NCBI RefSeq assembly: GCF_010093595.1
Contig: NW_022985439.1
Location: 2,748,479-2,812,478, forward strand
DNA: 64,000 nucleotides
Direction: 5' to 3'
DNA from: Mytilinidion resinicola
Taxonomy: Eukaryota > Ascomycota > Dothideomycetes > Mytilinidiales > Mytilinidiaceae
In this document: positions 11,692 through 22,478 of the stretch, one piece after another
How the letters are laid out: the number at the start of each line of letters is the position of its first letter
Numbering within the stretch: the stretch's first letter is position 1
Program-made: the position numbers and the translations under genes
Notes under the pieces: model-generated
Told to the model about the DNA's origin: nothing
Database searches by the model: none
Seen by the model: only the letters and a program-made list of their open reading frames with translations

Positions 11692-12202
11692 TTAGTCCCG
11701 CACAAGATTCTCTAGTATCCAATTGATCGATTCGGAGCTCAGTGTCGTAGAAGGCTGTGGGTTGCAATTCAAGTTCGTGATAGTGTTCCGGAGATTCAAA
11801 TATTTTGAGAAGCGTCTCAGGGGTACGTACGACAAAAGTCACAGGTATTTAATGGAGCTTCAGAAATACTTTGGGATTGACGATAAGACTAGGTATCAAT
11901 TCGAGGTAGTTTCTGTGACATCATGATGATACATCTGAAAGATGAGATGTGCTATTCAGTCGCTTTACATCTGTCGATTTCTGATTATTTTAAGCAGACA
12001 TCGGAGCGGTTCCTCAGAAGTCGGGAATGCTTTTCCCAATATTCAAAGTTATTTTTAAAACCGCAAGACCTACGACTATTTACTCCGCTGCTGAGTTTTC
12101 TGAATCGCACCTTGTGAGTCTTTCGACGAGGAAAGACACTTTTCAAGTCATGAAAAATCTCGTCCGATTTACGAGAGGCTGGAATTCGGACTTCTATTCT
12201 AT
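11692..12202. other. Convergent 3' region
   Basis: This separates the converging NmrA-like and SDR genes. It is AT-richer than the flanks, and nothing coding is supported. Confidence 0.5.
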
Positions 12203-13198
12203 TTACTTCTGCGTCGCTAATATAAAAGGAATCTCGTCTTCCTCTAAGCTAGACCAAATATCTTTCTCCTTATGCTCCCAACCAAGTTGCGACAACCTAA
12301 TCGCGCGATTCCTGGCGTTACCGCCGAGAACAATCGGGGTTCTAGGACCATAGACATCCCCGAAGTCAGACTCGACAAATGCTTTAGGCTCAGGACTCGG
12401 AATCCTGCCCAATTTATAGAGCACCCGGCTAACGTGCTCCGCCGCTTCACGCCATGAAAACTCTTGTCCACCAGTAAAGAAATAGGGATTCTCCAGCAGA
12501 GCCGATGAGGCTGTAGTCTCTATATATGAAAGCAGCGTCGTATATGCGCGTCCAAGATCAGCGACATGGGTCGCGTTCCACACGTTACGACCCTCGCCCA
12601 CATAACCCGAAAAGCCGTGCTTCAGCGCAAAGCGCACCAGCTGTGGCAAGGCAACTGAGAGGCGGTTGTGGGCAGGGTTGAATCCATGGACCGCCGGCGG
12701 AATGATGATAGCAATCTGAGCTTTGTCGCCAAAGTCGCGTGCTGCCAGGACGATGGCTAGGTCGACGTGGCGATGCGGCGCCGTGGGTGGCAAGGCGTCT
12801 ATGTCTGCTGGCACGTCGTCGCGGTAGACTTTGTCGCTTTTGTACGCCCCCTTTGCTTCATCGGTGAGTAGAAGCGTCCCGCTGGTGTGTATGTAGATGC
12901 TCGGCTGGCGTGCGAGAACGCGCTGTCGTATGCCAGCTAACACTGCTTTCACGCTCGGTAGGTGATCGCAGGAGGCCGTGTTGATGGCTACATCGTGTTG
13001 CGCGGCTTGCTCTGTTATCAACTCGGTGTCGTCGAGAGTGCCGAGGACGGTTTTGATACCCGCTTTCTCGAATGCGGCAGCCTGCTCTGCTTTTCGGATA
13101 AGAGCTGTCACTGGGTGTTTGGCAGCAAGGAGTAGATCGATGATGTGTTGTCCAATGTAGCCTGCGCCGAGGAGAAAGACAGACTTAGGAGCTGCCAT
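12203..13198 (-). CDS. Extended SDR / NAD-dependent epimerase-dehydratase-like protein
   Basis: A single-exon gene of 331 residues. The N-terminus SVFLLGAGYIGQHIIDLL is a Rossmann GxGxxG nucleotide site. It is followed by a short beta-alpha repeat, VAINTASCDHLPSVKAVL, and IYIHTSGTLLLTD in the position of the catalytic Ser/Thr strand. IIIPPAVHG and NVWNATHVADLGRAY are typical of extended SDRs that act on sugar nucleotides or small carbonyls. The classic YxxxK is not obvious, so activity may differ from the textbook reaction. It is convergent with the NmrA-like gene. The start is the first ATG, directly before the Rossmann strand. Function is assigned at superfamily level only. Confidence 0.8.
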   Translation of the reverse strand: MAAPKSVFLLGAGYIGQHIIDLLLAAKHPVTALIRKAEQAAAFEKAGIKTVLGTLDDTELITEQAAQHDVAINTASCDHLPSVKAVLAGIRQRVLARQPSIYIHTSGTLLLTDEAKGAYKSDKVYRDDVPADIDALPPTAPHRHVDLAIVLAARDFGDKAQIAIIIPPAVHGFNPAHNRLSVALPQLVRFALKHGFSGYVGEGRNVWNATHVADLGRAYTTLLSYIETTASSALLENPYFFTGGQEFSWREAAEHVSRVLYKLGRIPSPEPKAFVESDFGDVYGPRTPIVLGGNARNRAIRLSQLGWEHKEKDIWSSLEEDEIPFILATQK

Positions 13199-13835
13199 AG
13201 CAATGCAAGCTCGGGATCAACGGAGTCTTCGATTCGAGAATGGGAATTGGAGCATAAAGTGGTAAACGATGATTGGAAAGGGATACTAGAAACTAGAATC
13301 TGGACATGAGGACTGGAAATGCGGTTGGAAGGAAGCGCTGATGACTTGTATCTCGGTTCGGCGACTGCTTTGAAATCATGATGCTTGACAGGCGGGTGTG
13401 CCCCCCAAAACACCAATCCACGAATATTGCCGATTTTCCCGGATTATTGACAATCGAGAACTAAATTGACCAACTAACTAGACATCGGTTATTGCTTGAA
13501 TGTTAGTCTAATTAGCTCAGTTATTGAACAGGGTGGTGGCATAGATCCCCAATCGCCACGGGAGGGTGTATGAGCCAAGAATTGCGAATTTTTGGCTGCT
13601 AATTAGGAGGAAATTTTAGCCCATAAGAATTACACAATCTCTACACTACCTGCATTACATGCAACGACCTCCTGAACATCTTCTACATAAATAAATATAC
13701 GATGCATTAGAAGAGAAGTATAAGGTCGGAAAAGAATGCTGTTAACTCGTAGTTTCTCGGCTCGAAAGCTTCTTAGAAATCAACACTGATCTTTTTTACG
13801 CGAAATGACCTCTATAGCTCCTCCTGCCCGGTAAT
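13199..13835. other. Intergenic region, AT-rich
   Basis: The promoter of the SDR gene and the 3' flank of the NLR pseudogene. The text around 13500 has a tRNA-like phrase (tagctcagtta) but no clover-leaf, so nothing is annotated. Confidence 0.45.
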
Positions 13836-16800
13836 TCAGCAGGGGATTGTCCTATCACATCTAGTTACTCTACCCCGGCCTTGACATTCTTTACAACACT
13901 TCAACTCTTGTTTATCCTCGAAAGCGAGCACCTCCTCGCAGGCGATGATACTCCTCTCGCGAACGAGTTTCCAGCCAATGTCGTGTTTCTGTAGAGCAGA
14001 ATGACACTGTGATTCGCAGGCCTCTTGGTGACGAAGTACTGTGTCAATATCGAACCTCCAGACATTTAAGTTGAATGCTCTGGCAACGTAGAAAATTGTG
14101 TCTTCTGACCAAACAGTATGTCTCGTCGGCATTAAGTCGTAAGGCAACCAGACAGTGGGTCTTCCGTTTATGTATATCCAATCGTCCCTCATTGTTACAC
14201 GCCGATACGTCTTACGCTGAGGCATTAATATGATTATTTGAGTGGTTTCTTCTGATGTCTCCAAAGTGGTACCGCCGGGGCCGAACGCTAGCTTCTCATG
14301 GTATGGAAGGTTGTAGCATGGTAGAGAAAGGATTGATGCTTTCTGCTCGCTTTCTTCAAGCCTGTAAACAAACACATCCCTGGACGACGAGTATGCCAGC
14401 AGTATGCTGTCTTCTGCCGCCGAGTAGTGCACAGCCACATGATCGCATTTCGTATCATGATAGACGACCTCGTGCTTTAGGGGCAAGCCATGCTCATCAA
14501 GCTGCCATACCTGCACTATGCCTAGGGTCGGCCGCCCTGCGATATTCATAACAGTGTCGAAATTCGTAGCGATCCACACTTTACCACTTTCTTCACTTGC
14601 GCTCATATCGATGAATCCCTCTCCGGCATGATATGTGAAATCTTTGGTCAAACTAACCTTGCTCATCAGCTGAAGGGGGTCAGCATCGAAATTCCATATT
14701 TCGATTGAGCAGTGCTTGAGCAATGCTAGACGGACTTTCTCCTCGCAGCCGTCTGAAAATGAAGTTACCGACACGTCCAAAACGCCTTCGGCCCGGATCC
14801 TTCGCAATAGCTTCGGCACACAGTGTACGGCAGAGCGGTCAAGTTGCCACAGTTCAACTGTTTCGCTGGATATGTTGTTTCCATTTAGAGTTGCCAGAAG
14901 AGCAGTTCCGTTTGTGACCGTTAGGTCAACCAGATGCGCTTCAAAGCGGCGGCTCCTTGATTTTTCAGCTTCTAGTCGTGCAAAAGTCCCCAAGTATGAG
15001 CGAACATTCTATATTTTGACTGGAGTGCTATGGTCACGCGGGCCTTAGGACCATAAAAGGGTTCTTCCATTTCCAGATATTAGACCCAGGCGAACAGGGC
15101 TGAAGATGAACTGAGTGTTGATGGAACATAACAAAATGAGCGAAGTCAAACTGACATCCCAAAGCTCTACACGCCCCTCACTGAGGGCCAAGGCAAGTAG
15201 CAAAATGCCGTCGAAAACACCAAGGGCTAAGGAGCATATCCCTGTCGGCTGGTCCACGCTTCTGGAGGTCTCGAATGACGGCAATTTGAGCGGCGCTTTC
15301 GATCGATCGCTGCGATCCCATAACTCCACCCGAGTTTTCCAAGTCCTTACAAGCGTGTTTTCATCAGGAGATAATGTTACATTCACAGGTTCGGAGTAGC
15401 GCCATGGATGTCGATCTAAGTTCCTGTCATGATATAGAAGATTGAAAGTCTGTTCAAGCCTTTCTGGATGTATTTTCCAGATACATATGTCTCTAGTTTT
15501 CATAATCGCGAGGAGATCATCATTCGCTGGGGCAAATTGTATATCCACCACCCTTTCAGGATGATCGCCAGTGGATGAGGGCGTCAAGAACTTTGTCGAG
15601 TTGACCCCCAGCTGATACAATAGCACACGTTTTCCGACCCCAACTGCGAGCATTTTACCGTCAGACGAAGACGTTGTGATGCCTAAGGGATTGGAACCAG
15701 GTGTGTTGCAGCCCTCGTGGTACTGGTCAAAATACTTCAAGGTAGTATCAAGTTGATATTCTAAGTGCTGCTCATACTGGAGAATCTGCGGACTTGCGGT
15801 TTTCCTCATCTGCAGTATCCGATAAGCTCCTCCCGCAATAGTGAGAATATTGCCATCAATTGAGAAATTGGCATATACACATCTTTGATCGTCGAATGGA
15901 CATATTTCTTGGATCAGAGACAGCGAGTAAAGATTGAAACGCCACAGGCAGATTATGTTGTGTATTGCATGCGTCACCAGCAAGGTGCCATCTGGTGAGC
16001 AAGCCAACAAATCTTGATTCTCAAGAGTTTGGAACAAATCGCCGTTCCACAACACATCTGGCTCGGGATATTACAATATCCAGGTGGGCAACAGGCTGCA
16101 GAACTGTTGTCGTACCAACCTTGATTTCGGAGCTCGAAGAAGAGCAGATATGGAAGCCTGTCGAGGCGCCAAATCGATGAGAGTTTCGTTTGCCAATACG
16201 AATTTCGCGGCATCAGAAATGAACGCATAGAATCGGACATGCTTGGGCTGTGGTTTTATTAACGACGTGAAATGATTTAAATGAACTGCTTCAACCTACC
16301 TCAACACGAGAGCGAATTTGGGAAATACCCCAAGATCCCTCCCAAACAGCAGACAGAAGCCCGAGGCATTCTAGCCAATGTAGAAGAGACCCTTGAAGAA
16401 AATTGTGAACAATATCAGTCTCGTGCAAAGCAAGACCGCTATCGCATAAGTGACCAATCCAGTCTCGACAGCAATATTGGATGTGGCTGGGCAGTGTTTC
16501 GTCGAGACACCGTTCCCTTGATTCTGGTGACAGCGGCCCGAGTGGCAGCCCTTTTCGCTGCTTGCAATGAAAATGGGTTTTCATCAGCGTGAGCATTCGT
16601 TCAAGTATATACTGATGGCCTTGTTCCTTGGCAATGCCAGTGGAGGCTTTTGAGAAAGGCTCTCTGCCGATGAAGCAGTGACCATGAGGCCCTGTCGAAA
16701 TTTGTGATGGCTTTAAAGAGCGAAGAATATGCGAAGAATCCAATCGTCGTGTTTCGATGTAGGTAGTCGGCCGCCACGAAAGCAAGGATAGCAAGAATGA

Positions 16801-18372
16801 GAGTCGTGCGCCAGTCGCAACCAGAATATTGGGAGTACCAGATTATGAATATGACTAGTAGTGTAATGATTTGGGAGCACCAGCGCCGTAAAAAGGGGCT
16901 TACTGCCAACATCAAATCTAGGGCCCAAAGCAGCATCTCCCGCGGCATGAGACTGTTCGAAAAACGGGAAGCACTAAGACCGAGAAGATGTTCTTTGAGT
17001 GAGAAGTGAACCAGCCTGTAAACACCAGCGTTGTGGTCTAAAGCAAGAAGATTTCCACATTGTCCTAGCCAAATGTCTATTTTGTCATCTGGTATATCGG
17101 CAAACGCTGCGATTTCGTTTGCTGATAAAGGTCGATGAGCTGAGCCAACACAGCGCAGGATCCTGGCAACCTGAGACCGGCTTCCTTGAGGTATACTTCC
17201 GAGGATGCGGTGGTAGATTGGGTCTAGTCCTTGCGGTAAGAAAGATTGAACAATATTTCGGTCCTTCAGGATACTGTCCATCAGATGTGGGGTGCCCTTT
17301 AGCACTGATATGGTCAATGACAACCAAAGGTACCTGCCTTCCGCGTGGGATACGAGAATGTGTACCAGCTTTTCTTGGTTCGATTGGCTAATGGATAAAC
17401 AATTTCGTAAATAGCTTCTTGCAAAGAGCTCAAGTTTCTTTTCTCGTTTTGTATTAGGTTGATCCAAGTCAATCTTCCGGGCGCATTCTACGGACTGACG
17501 GAGCCCCCGACTGACGATAATGGTACCAATCTTCTGGACCTAAGCTTTCGTCACTGTCGAGTATAGATGCTGCAGCTTTATTTGAAGGAAATTGATCGAT
17601 GCATCTTCGCATTCATCAGGCCCATCAAGCACGAGATACACCTGCCACTTGACGCGACCAAGCATCTTCACAACTAGCCCCCACATCGCTTCTTGGTTGT
17701 CATTGCTAAACAAGTCGTCTTTCCGTGCTTCGTGGTCTCTGAAAGCGGGAGGAACGTCCTCATAGAGGGATCCATCGGCCTCGGGAAGCTGCGCTAGGAG
17801 GCTTCGGACGACGAAAACACTAACAGTGCGTTCGATGTTGGCATAACTGCAGAAGAATGTAAGGACTAAAGGTCTGGGCAGTCCAATCAATGGCTGGCGA
17901 AGATGTTGACCTTTCAGATACTCTGTCAAATGTATAGAAAGAAACGTCTCGCCCTTGCCAGGACCTCCGCGGATCCAAAGAATCTTGTCGCTTTGGCGTC
18001 TCCATTCCCTGAAATCATCATCTTCTTCAATCCACCGGCAAGTACCGTTCAACACGTTACCCCGATCTGTAATGATGTTTTGATAGCCATGATTCGAATA
18101 AGGGTTTGTTTTGGAAAGAGCTTTACGACATCGCTCTTGATCAGTTTCCGCAGACTGGCCTATCCGTTGTCTGTCAGTCACAAGATGGCCCGATAATATT
18201 ACCGAGGGAATGGACGAGGAAGACTACCTGTTGGGCCGAAGTTGACCTGATTCTTTATAACATCTCTTCCTACGGGAGCGTTGACCTGGAGAGCGCTGCC
18301 CGCAGCCCGGTTATTCGAGACTTGATTTTCGGACAGGTTGATCCATCTTTTCCAAGCAAGAATTCGAGCGTA
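13836..18372 (-). pseudogene. Decayed NACHT-WD40 NLR (STAND) gene
   Basis: A fungal NOD-like receptor: an N-terminal motif, a NACHT NTPase that oligomerises, and a WD40 sensor. These control heterokaryon incompatibility or immune-like cell death. In order on the minus strand: a motif segment (18372-18241), NACHT with WIRGGPGKGET (Walker A, 17968-17945) and YLVLDGPDECED (Walker B), the winged-helix and linker phrases YRLVHFSLKEHLLG and LPSHIQYCCRDWIGHL, then WD40-like repeats from about 16050 to 13836. Lesions: an in-frame TAG at 17542-17540 with homology continuing in the same frame, the Walker A lysine replaced by Glu, frame changes near 16.6-16.8 kb and 16.05-16.25 kb, and stops between 15045 and 14995. 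It cannot make a full receptor. The first exon was not resolved. Confidence 0.8.
18241..18330 (-). other. Amyloid-like signalling motif at the NLR N-terminus (inferred)
   Basis: In the frame that opens at 18372 after a TTCAATTAG acceptor, the minus strand reads NNRAAGSALQVNAPVGRD and then VIKNQVNFG. It lies just before the NACHT domain. The core ALQxNxPxGxDxxK recurs in the protein encoded divergently at 20021-20083. Position and sharing match the prion-like motifs of fungal NLR-effector pairs. The amyloid nature is inference. Confidence 0.55.
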
Positions 18373-19375
18373 CTAATTGAACAAAGCTGCAAGTCGTTAT
18401 AGGAACTGATGATAGGGAAGAGTGCAACTGCGCGCTGTTTGCGCCGATACGTTTGTTGTCTGTTGCTGAGAAAAACGAAGACGGGCTTGGCTACAAGCGT
18501 ATAATTGGCTAGATGGACGATTCTCAGCCGCAAAATGCAAGGTCTATTCGCCAAAAGTATGCCAAGTACCGCGCTGCCTATATGAGAAAAGAAATACACA
18601 GTAAAAGGCAGATTCGCGGTTCGATCGGGGATTGGACAATTCTGATTGGTCTGCGAGTTGGGATACGAGCCTGAAATCGAGCCTGCATTTCTCAGCCGAA
18701 GAGTCGCGTTCGTAGTTATAATCAGACACTTAGGCAGCAAAGGCGAAACATGTACAGCCTCGTGTTCGTTTCAGCCAAGGCACAATGTTGGAGGCAATAT
18801 CATTGCCTATGTTATTGGTGACGATTCGAAATCGCACGCATGCACTACGCCACAGTGACCCAGAGACTGTGGTGTGGCCGCTGAGTCTTCTCGAAATATT
18901 TGTCATCATGGTATTATACGTGAATTCCTTTGTTTCAAAAGACAAGCTAACTATTCGTGGTAGGCTGAGATCTTTGCCACCGTAGCTGCCGCATCAGGAG
19001 TCCTTGAGCAGAGCATCAAATTGATTAGGGGCATTTGAGATGCTCGAAAAGAAAGCAAAAGCCACTTCGAAGACATTTCAGCATCCCTTGCTAGCCTCGA
19101 GATGACGAACGGAGACCTGAAAGTAGACCTGGAACTAATCGGAAAGATTGACACCTTGAAGACAGACCATGTGGGTAAATGTGCAGACAGCATCAAAAAG
19201 AGAAGCTAGGAGCTCCGTAAGCTCATCGACGACACCTCTTCAAAAGGAGGGGTTTGGCATAAATTTGTGTTTGGGAAAAGTGAAAGAAAAGAGTTTGACA
19301 AGACGATGAATGAGCTTCGTAACGCGGAGCAGTACTTGAACGGCGCACTGCTCGCAGTCAATGTTGGACTCTCAG

Positions 19376-19754
19376 CAGTGTGAGGAGTAAGCCGACGAAG
19401 CGAGTTAGAGGGGTATAGCTCGCAATCTATTCCTAATCGACCACTTAGCACTGTTTATTAGAGAGGGATTATGACCGGCCTGAACCATTTATATACTGCG
19501 CACAGACCTCTATTCACCCTGTGCCTAGAAAAGGGGTACCTGTAGGGGCCGTGGGGGGATTAAAACAACGCGTGAAAAGCCACAGAACGCGTCCTAAAAC
19601 GCGCATGCGGGGTCAATTCACTGGATTACAACCCGATCAATCCAGGTTGGACCTTGGCCTGGTCCTTGATTGGATTGTCCAGGTCCACTAACATGGTCGA
19701 TTGCAACGGATCGCTCACGTTGGTTTAGTTACGGTCGGCTTACTCCTCACGCTG
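19376..19754. mobile_element. hAT-like MITE inserted in the effector-like gene
   Basis: The left end CAGTGAGGAGTAAGCCGAC is matched inverted by GTCGGCTTACTCCTCACGCTG at the right end. Flanking octamers are actctcag (19368-19375) and gctctcag (19755-19762), an 8-bp target duplication with one mismatch. Termini starting CAG and the 8-bp duplication fit hAT. Removing the element and one octamer restores the interrupted frame. No transposase is present. Confidence 0.75.
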
Positions 19755-20020
19755 GCTCTCAGTGGATATTCACAAAAATAGAATCGTAGATAAACCTCTC
19801 GTTGTCAAGACGAACGCCGAGGTACAGAAAATCATGGGAAAAGAACGCGAACTGAACATCGCCAATTTAGTAAAAGACAAAATCCCCGAGGGTATGTCGT
19901 AACCTCGTCATTGCGCTGCAAGGCTAACAAAAGCTAGACAACGGGAAGGTCATTCTGACCCAGGAAGATCTCGACAAGTTGGCGGGAGCTACGAGTGGCC
20001 AAAAGATAACCACACGGAAC

Positions 20021-20170
20021 AATACTACGAGTCACCAAGCACTCCAATTCAATGGGCCAATCGGAACCGATCTGTGGAAAGACCTAGATCAGCTTGACAT
20101 CCATGACAATACGGCAGAAACCCAATCTCGACAATTCAACTACACCCAGACAATGGACGTATATCACGAT
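20021..20170 (+). repeat. Two imperfect 21-residue repeats in the effector-like protein
   Basis: Repeat 1 (20021-20083) reads NTTSHQALQFNGPIGTDLWK with a final D. Repeat 2 (20108-20170) reads NTAETQSRQFNYTQTMDVYH with a final D. They match at N, T, Q, QFN and two D positions, with similar V/L and Y/W, at a spacing of 29 residues. A two-repeat layout is also found in HET-s-type amyloid motifs, though the sequences differ. Confidence 0.55.
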
Positions 20171-20266
20171 CAGATGGCCAGGGCTCCAAAGCTTTTGGAC
20201 TATAGTCTCCTCGCACTTCTCGTAGCTGCTGTTGCTGCACTATACATCCTCTACGGCGGCAAGTAA

Positions 20267-21348
20267 CCAAAGCCTAGACAGCTCCCAGCAGGGTCATTTG
20301 CGTAGAAGGTTGGGAAGTGGGTAGTGTCGCAGAGTGGACAGTTGGTCGACAGTTGGTGGGCGCCGGTCTCTTTTCCATGGACTATTTCCAATCAGGCATT
20401 GGACTCCAGGGTGTATTTCATGATCGCTTAGGTTCCGCACGGGGACAAGTCTTAAGCAAACTTTGTACGCTGCAGCGAACACCGTAAGGTGTTGGGACTG
20501 CTCTGGGAATATGTCAGCCTTGTTGCACAATTAGAATTTCCTACCCGTACAGTCTTTAAGCCGTAATCCCAAACGGAGATCGCACAACCCTGATCCCTGA
20601 TCAAATATTGTCCGGCGTTCAAACATGGTGATGATGAAATCTTCCTGCGAGTTTTCCGCGTCCAAAGGGCTAGATGGCACTCCTAAGAGAATACACTGCT
20701 CAAAGTCTTGGCCTCGCATTTGTCCATGCTGACGAATTCCTCGTAAACAGAGCCTCAAGCCTCAAGCACCGTCTTTCCGCTGCAAGTACCAGGGCCCTTG
20801 TCCTCCGTCGCAGGGATCCAACACGCACGATTTCGTACGTAATCTATGCAACCCTCGGCTAGACCTCACCTCTCCATGACACAACCCTGTGTCAGCAGAG
20901 TCTCGGGCTTGGTACCAGCCTCGTGCTTTGACTACCTCCCCTCGCTCGAGCTGTAAAAACTTTAACTTCTGGAGTCGACTCCACTATCCGTGTCAGCTGC
21001 ATTGGCGGATGTGGGGAAGCATCCCGCCAACGGCCACGCTGTTCCACATGCGGTGTGTGATAATTCGACGGCAGCGAGAAACTTCACGAGAAGTGTATCA
21101 CCAAGACCTTACCAAGCGAACTGTCTCCACGCATGCAATATGGATGCATGTCGCCTCGGTGGAGCGAGCAAGGCCGAGGAATTGGGACCTTCCTGAGATT
21201 TGGAATCATTGTGCCGGTTCCAGGGGTGTTGGGGCACTATAAGGGAGAGAGAGAGCTGCATTAAATATTCTTCAAGCCAGCAGATCCCTCGGACGCAAGA
21301 TAGAGAAGAAAGGAACTACTCCCACGAGCATATCCAACTTCCTCAAGA
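20267..21348. other. Intergenic region
   Basis: About 1.1 kb with no supported gene. A TATA-like attaaatattc follows a (GA)n stretch at 21246-21271, about 80 bp before the isochorismatase-like start codon. Confidence 0.5.
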
Positions 21349-22478
21349 ATGAAATTCGGAGCTCTCTCTTTCCTGGCCGCCCTCGGGCTTGCTACGGGTG
21401 TGTGCGCGAACAGTAAGTTGACGACACTCGGAAGTCCCGTCTTACATACAGTCTCTGATCTTCCGATAGCCGTGGTCTCATGGGAGCGTTTGAACAAGAA
21501 TGATTCCGTATGACTCTCACCTCCTACAGTGCCTCGTCATTGATCCATGTACACTGTTCTGCCACTGCTTGTGGTGCTTCAACATATTCATAGAAGCCGG
21601 AAGCAACACACAACACAGCTAAGTGTGTACTCCTATCAGCCACTGCCTGAGGTGGCCCGGCAAGCTTATTGAAGGTTCTGATGAAGAAAGTTCGGACCTT
21701 AAAAAATGCCTTAAGGAGCTTTAAGCAGCGGCATACAAGTGTACATGGATCTGTGACGAGTTATTGAGCCTTCTCGAACAGCTCTCACACCCACCCCAGG
21801 TTCTCGTGGTCCTCGATCTCCAAGTCGGTCTCTACACAGTCGCCCGCGACATGGACCCGACCGTCTTCCGCGACAACATCATCGCGCACGCCTCTATCGG
21901 CAAATTGTTCGACCTGCCCGTCGTCATGACCACGTCCGCTCAGACGGGTAGTTGAGCTCCCGAATCCTGTGTTCCCTACGTCTACTAATTAACAACCTCT
22001 AGGCCCCAACGGCCCCCTCCCCAAAGAAATCCTCGAAATGTACCCCAATGCCCCCCTCATCAAGCGTCAAGGCGAAGTCGACGCCTGGGACAACGCCGAC
22101 TTCCGCGCCGCCATCAAAGCCACCGGCAAGTCCCAAATCATCATTGCCGGCATCACGACGGACGTCTGCACGGCGTTCCTCGCTTTGTCTCTCCGCGCCG
22201 AGGGCTACAGCGTGTGGGCGAACGCTGAAGCATCCGGGACGACGAGTACGCTGATACGGGATATCTCCAATGACCGGATGGCGAGGGTGGGCGTGCAGAT
22301 CGTTAGTTTGTTTGCGATTGTTTGTGATTTGATGAGGGATTGGAGGGCAACGCCTGGTTCGGCAGAGGTGATTCCGTTTTTGGATCGGTATTTCCCGGTT
22401 TATGGGTATTTGGCTAGGGGGCACGGGGCGGCGATTGAGAATGGGACGTTGATTCCTGGGGAGGCGGGGTTGATTTAG
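21349..22478 (+). CDS. Secreted isochorismatase-like cysteine hydrolase
   Basis: A member of the isochorismatase-like hydrolase (nicotinamidase-related) superfamily, 241 residues. Exons are 21349-21412, 21470-21507, 21800-21947 and 22003-22478, all phase consistent. The N-terminus FGALSFLAALGLATGVCANN is a good signal peptide, so the product is probably secreted or vacuolar. Catalytic landmarks are the Asp in VVLDLQVGLYTVARD, the Lys region KATGKSQIIIAG, and the nucleophile in TTDVCTAF; NAEASGT is also conserved. The second intron is 292 bp, about five times the local norm, and holds repeat fragments. The substrate is unknown; secreted members in some fungi hydrolyse salicylate precursors, but nothing here proves that role. 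Confidence 0.8.
21560..21660. repeat. MITE remnants within intron 2 of the isochorismatase-like gene
   Basis: Two related fragments, ctgccactgcttgtggtgct near 21572 and cagccactgcctgaggtggc near 21635, match the terminal sequence of the dispersed MITE seen at 46832-47057 and 57852-58086. Their insertion explains the enlarged intron. Confidence 0.45.

Larger units (their letters stand above)
18908..20266 (+). pseudogene. Disrupted helical-domain, motif-bearing membrane protein (candidate NLR effector)
   Basis: Divergent from the NLR. Exon 1 is just the ATG (18908-18910), followed by an intron (18911-18963, branch point gctaac, acceptor ggtag). Exon 2 starts AEIFATVAAASGVLEQSIKLI, a helical start resembling N-terminal domains of fungal STAND and cell-death proteins (SesA/HeLo-like, tentative). 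A second intron is 19892-19937. The C-terminal exon 19938-20266 carries two imperfect motif repeats and a hydrophobic anchor, SLLALLVAAVAALYILYGGK. Breaks: TGA at 19036-19038, TAG at 19207-19209, and a 379-bp element at 19376-19754. With these discounted the frame is continuous for about 290 residues, which supports a real former gene. It may have acted in membrane-targeted cell death, by analogy with HET-S/NWD2-type pairs. Confidence 0.7.

Noticed and set aside
13500..13560. tRNA-like tagctcagtta phrase
   Set aside because: No acceptor stem, anticodon arm or T-arm could be paired.
18270..18740. Minus-strand 156-codon frame upstream of the NLR
   Set aside because: It overlaps the motif exon in a different frame and has no recognisable domain.
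18951..19196. Minus-strand frame at the effector-like locus
   Set aside because: It is antisense to the helical-domain coding sequence, which has clear splice and domain support on the plus strand.
17540..20266. RIP as the sole cause of decay at the NLR-effector pair
   Set aside because: Only a few C-to-T-compatible stops are visible and the region is not AT-saturated; insertion and frameshifts also contributed.
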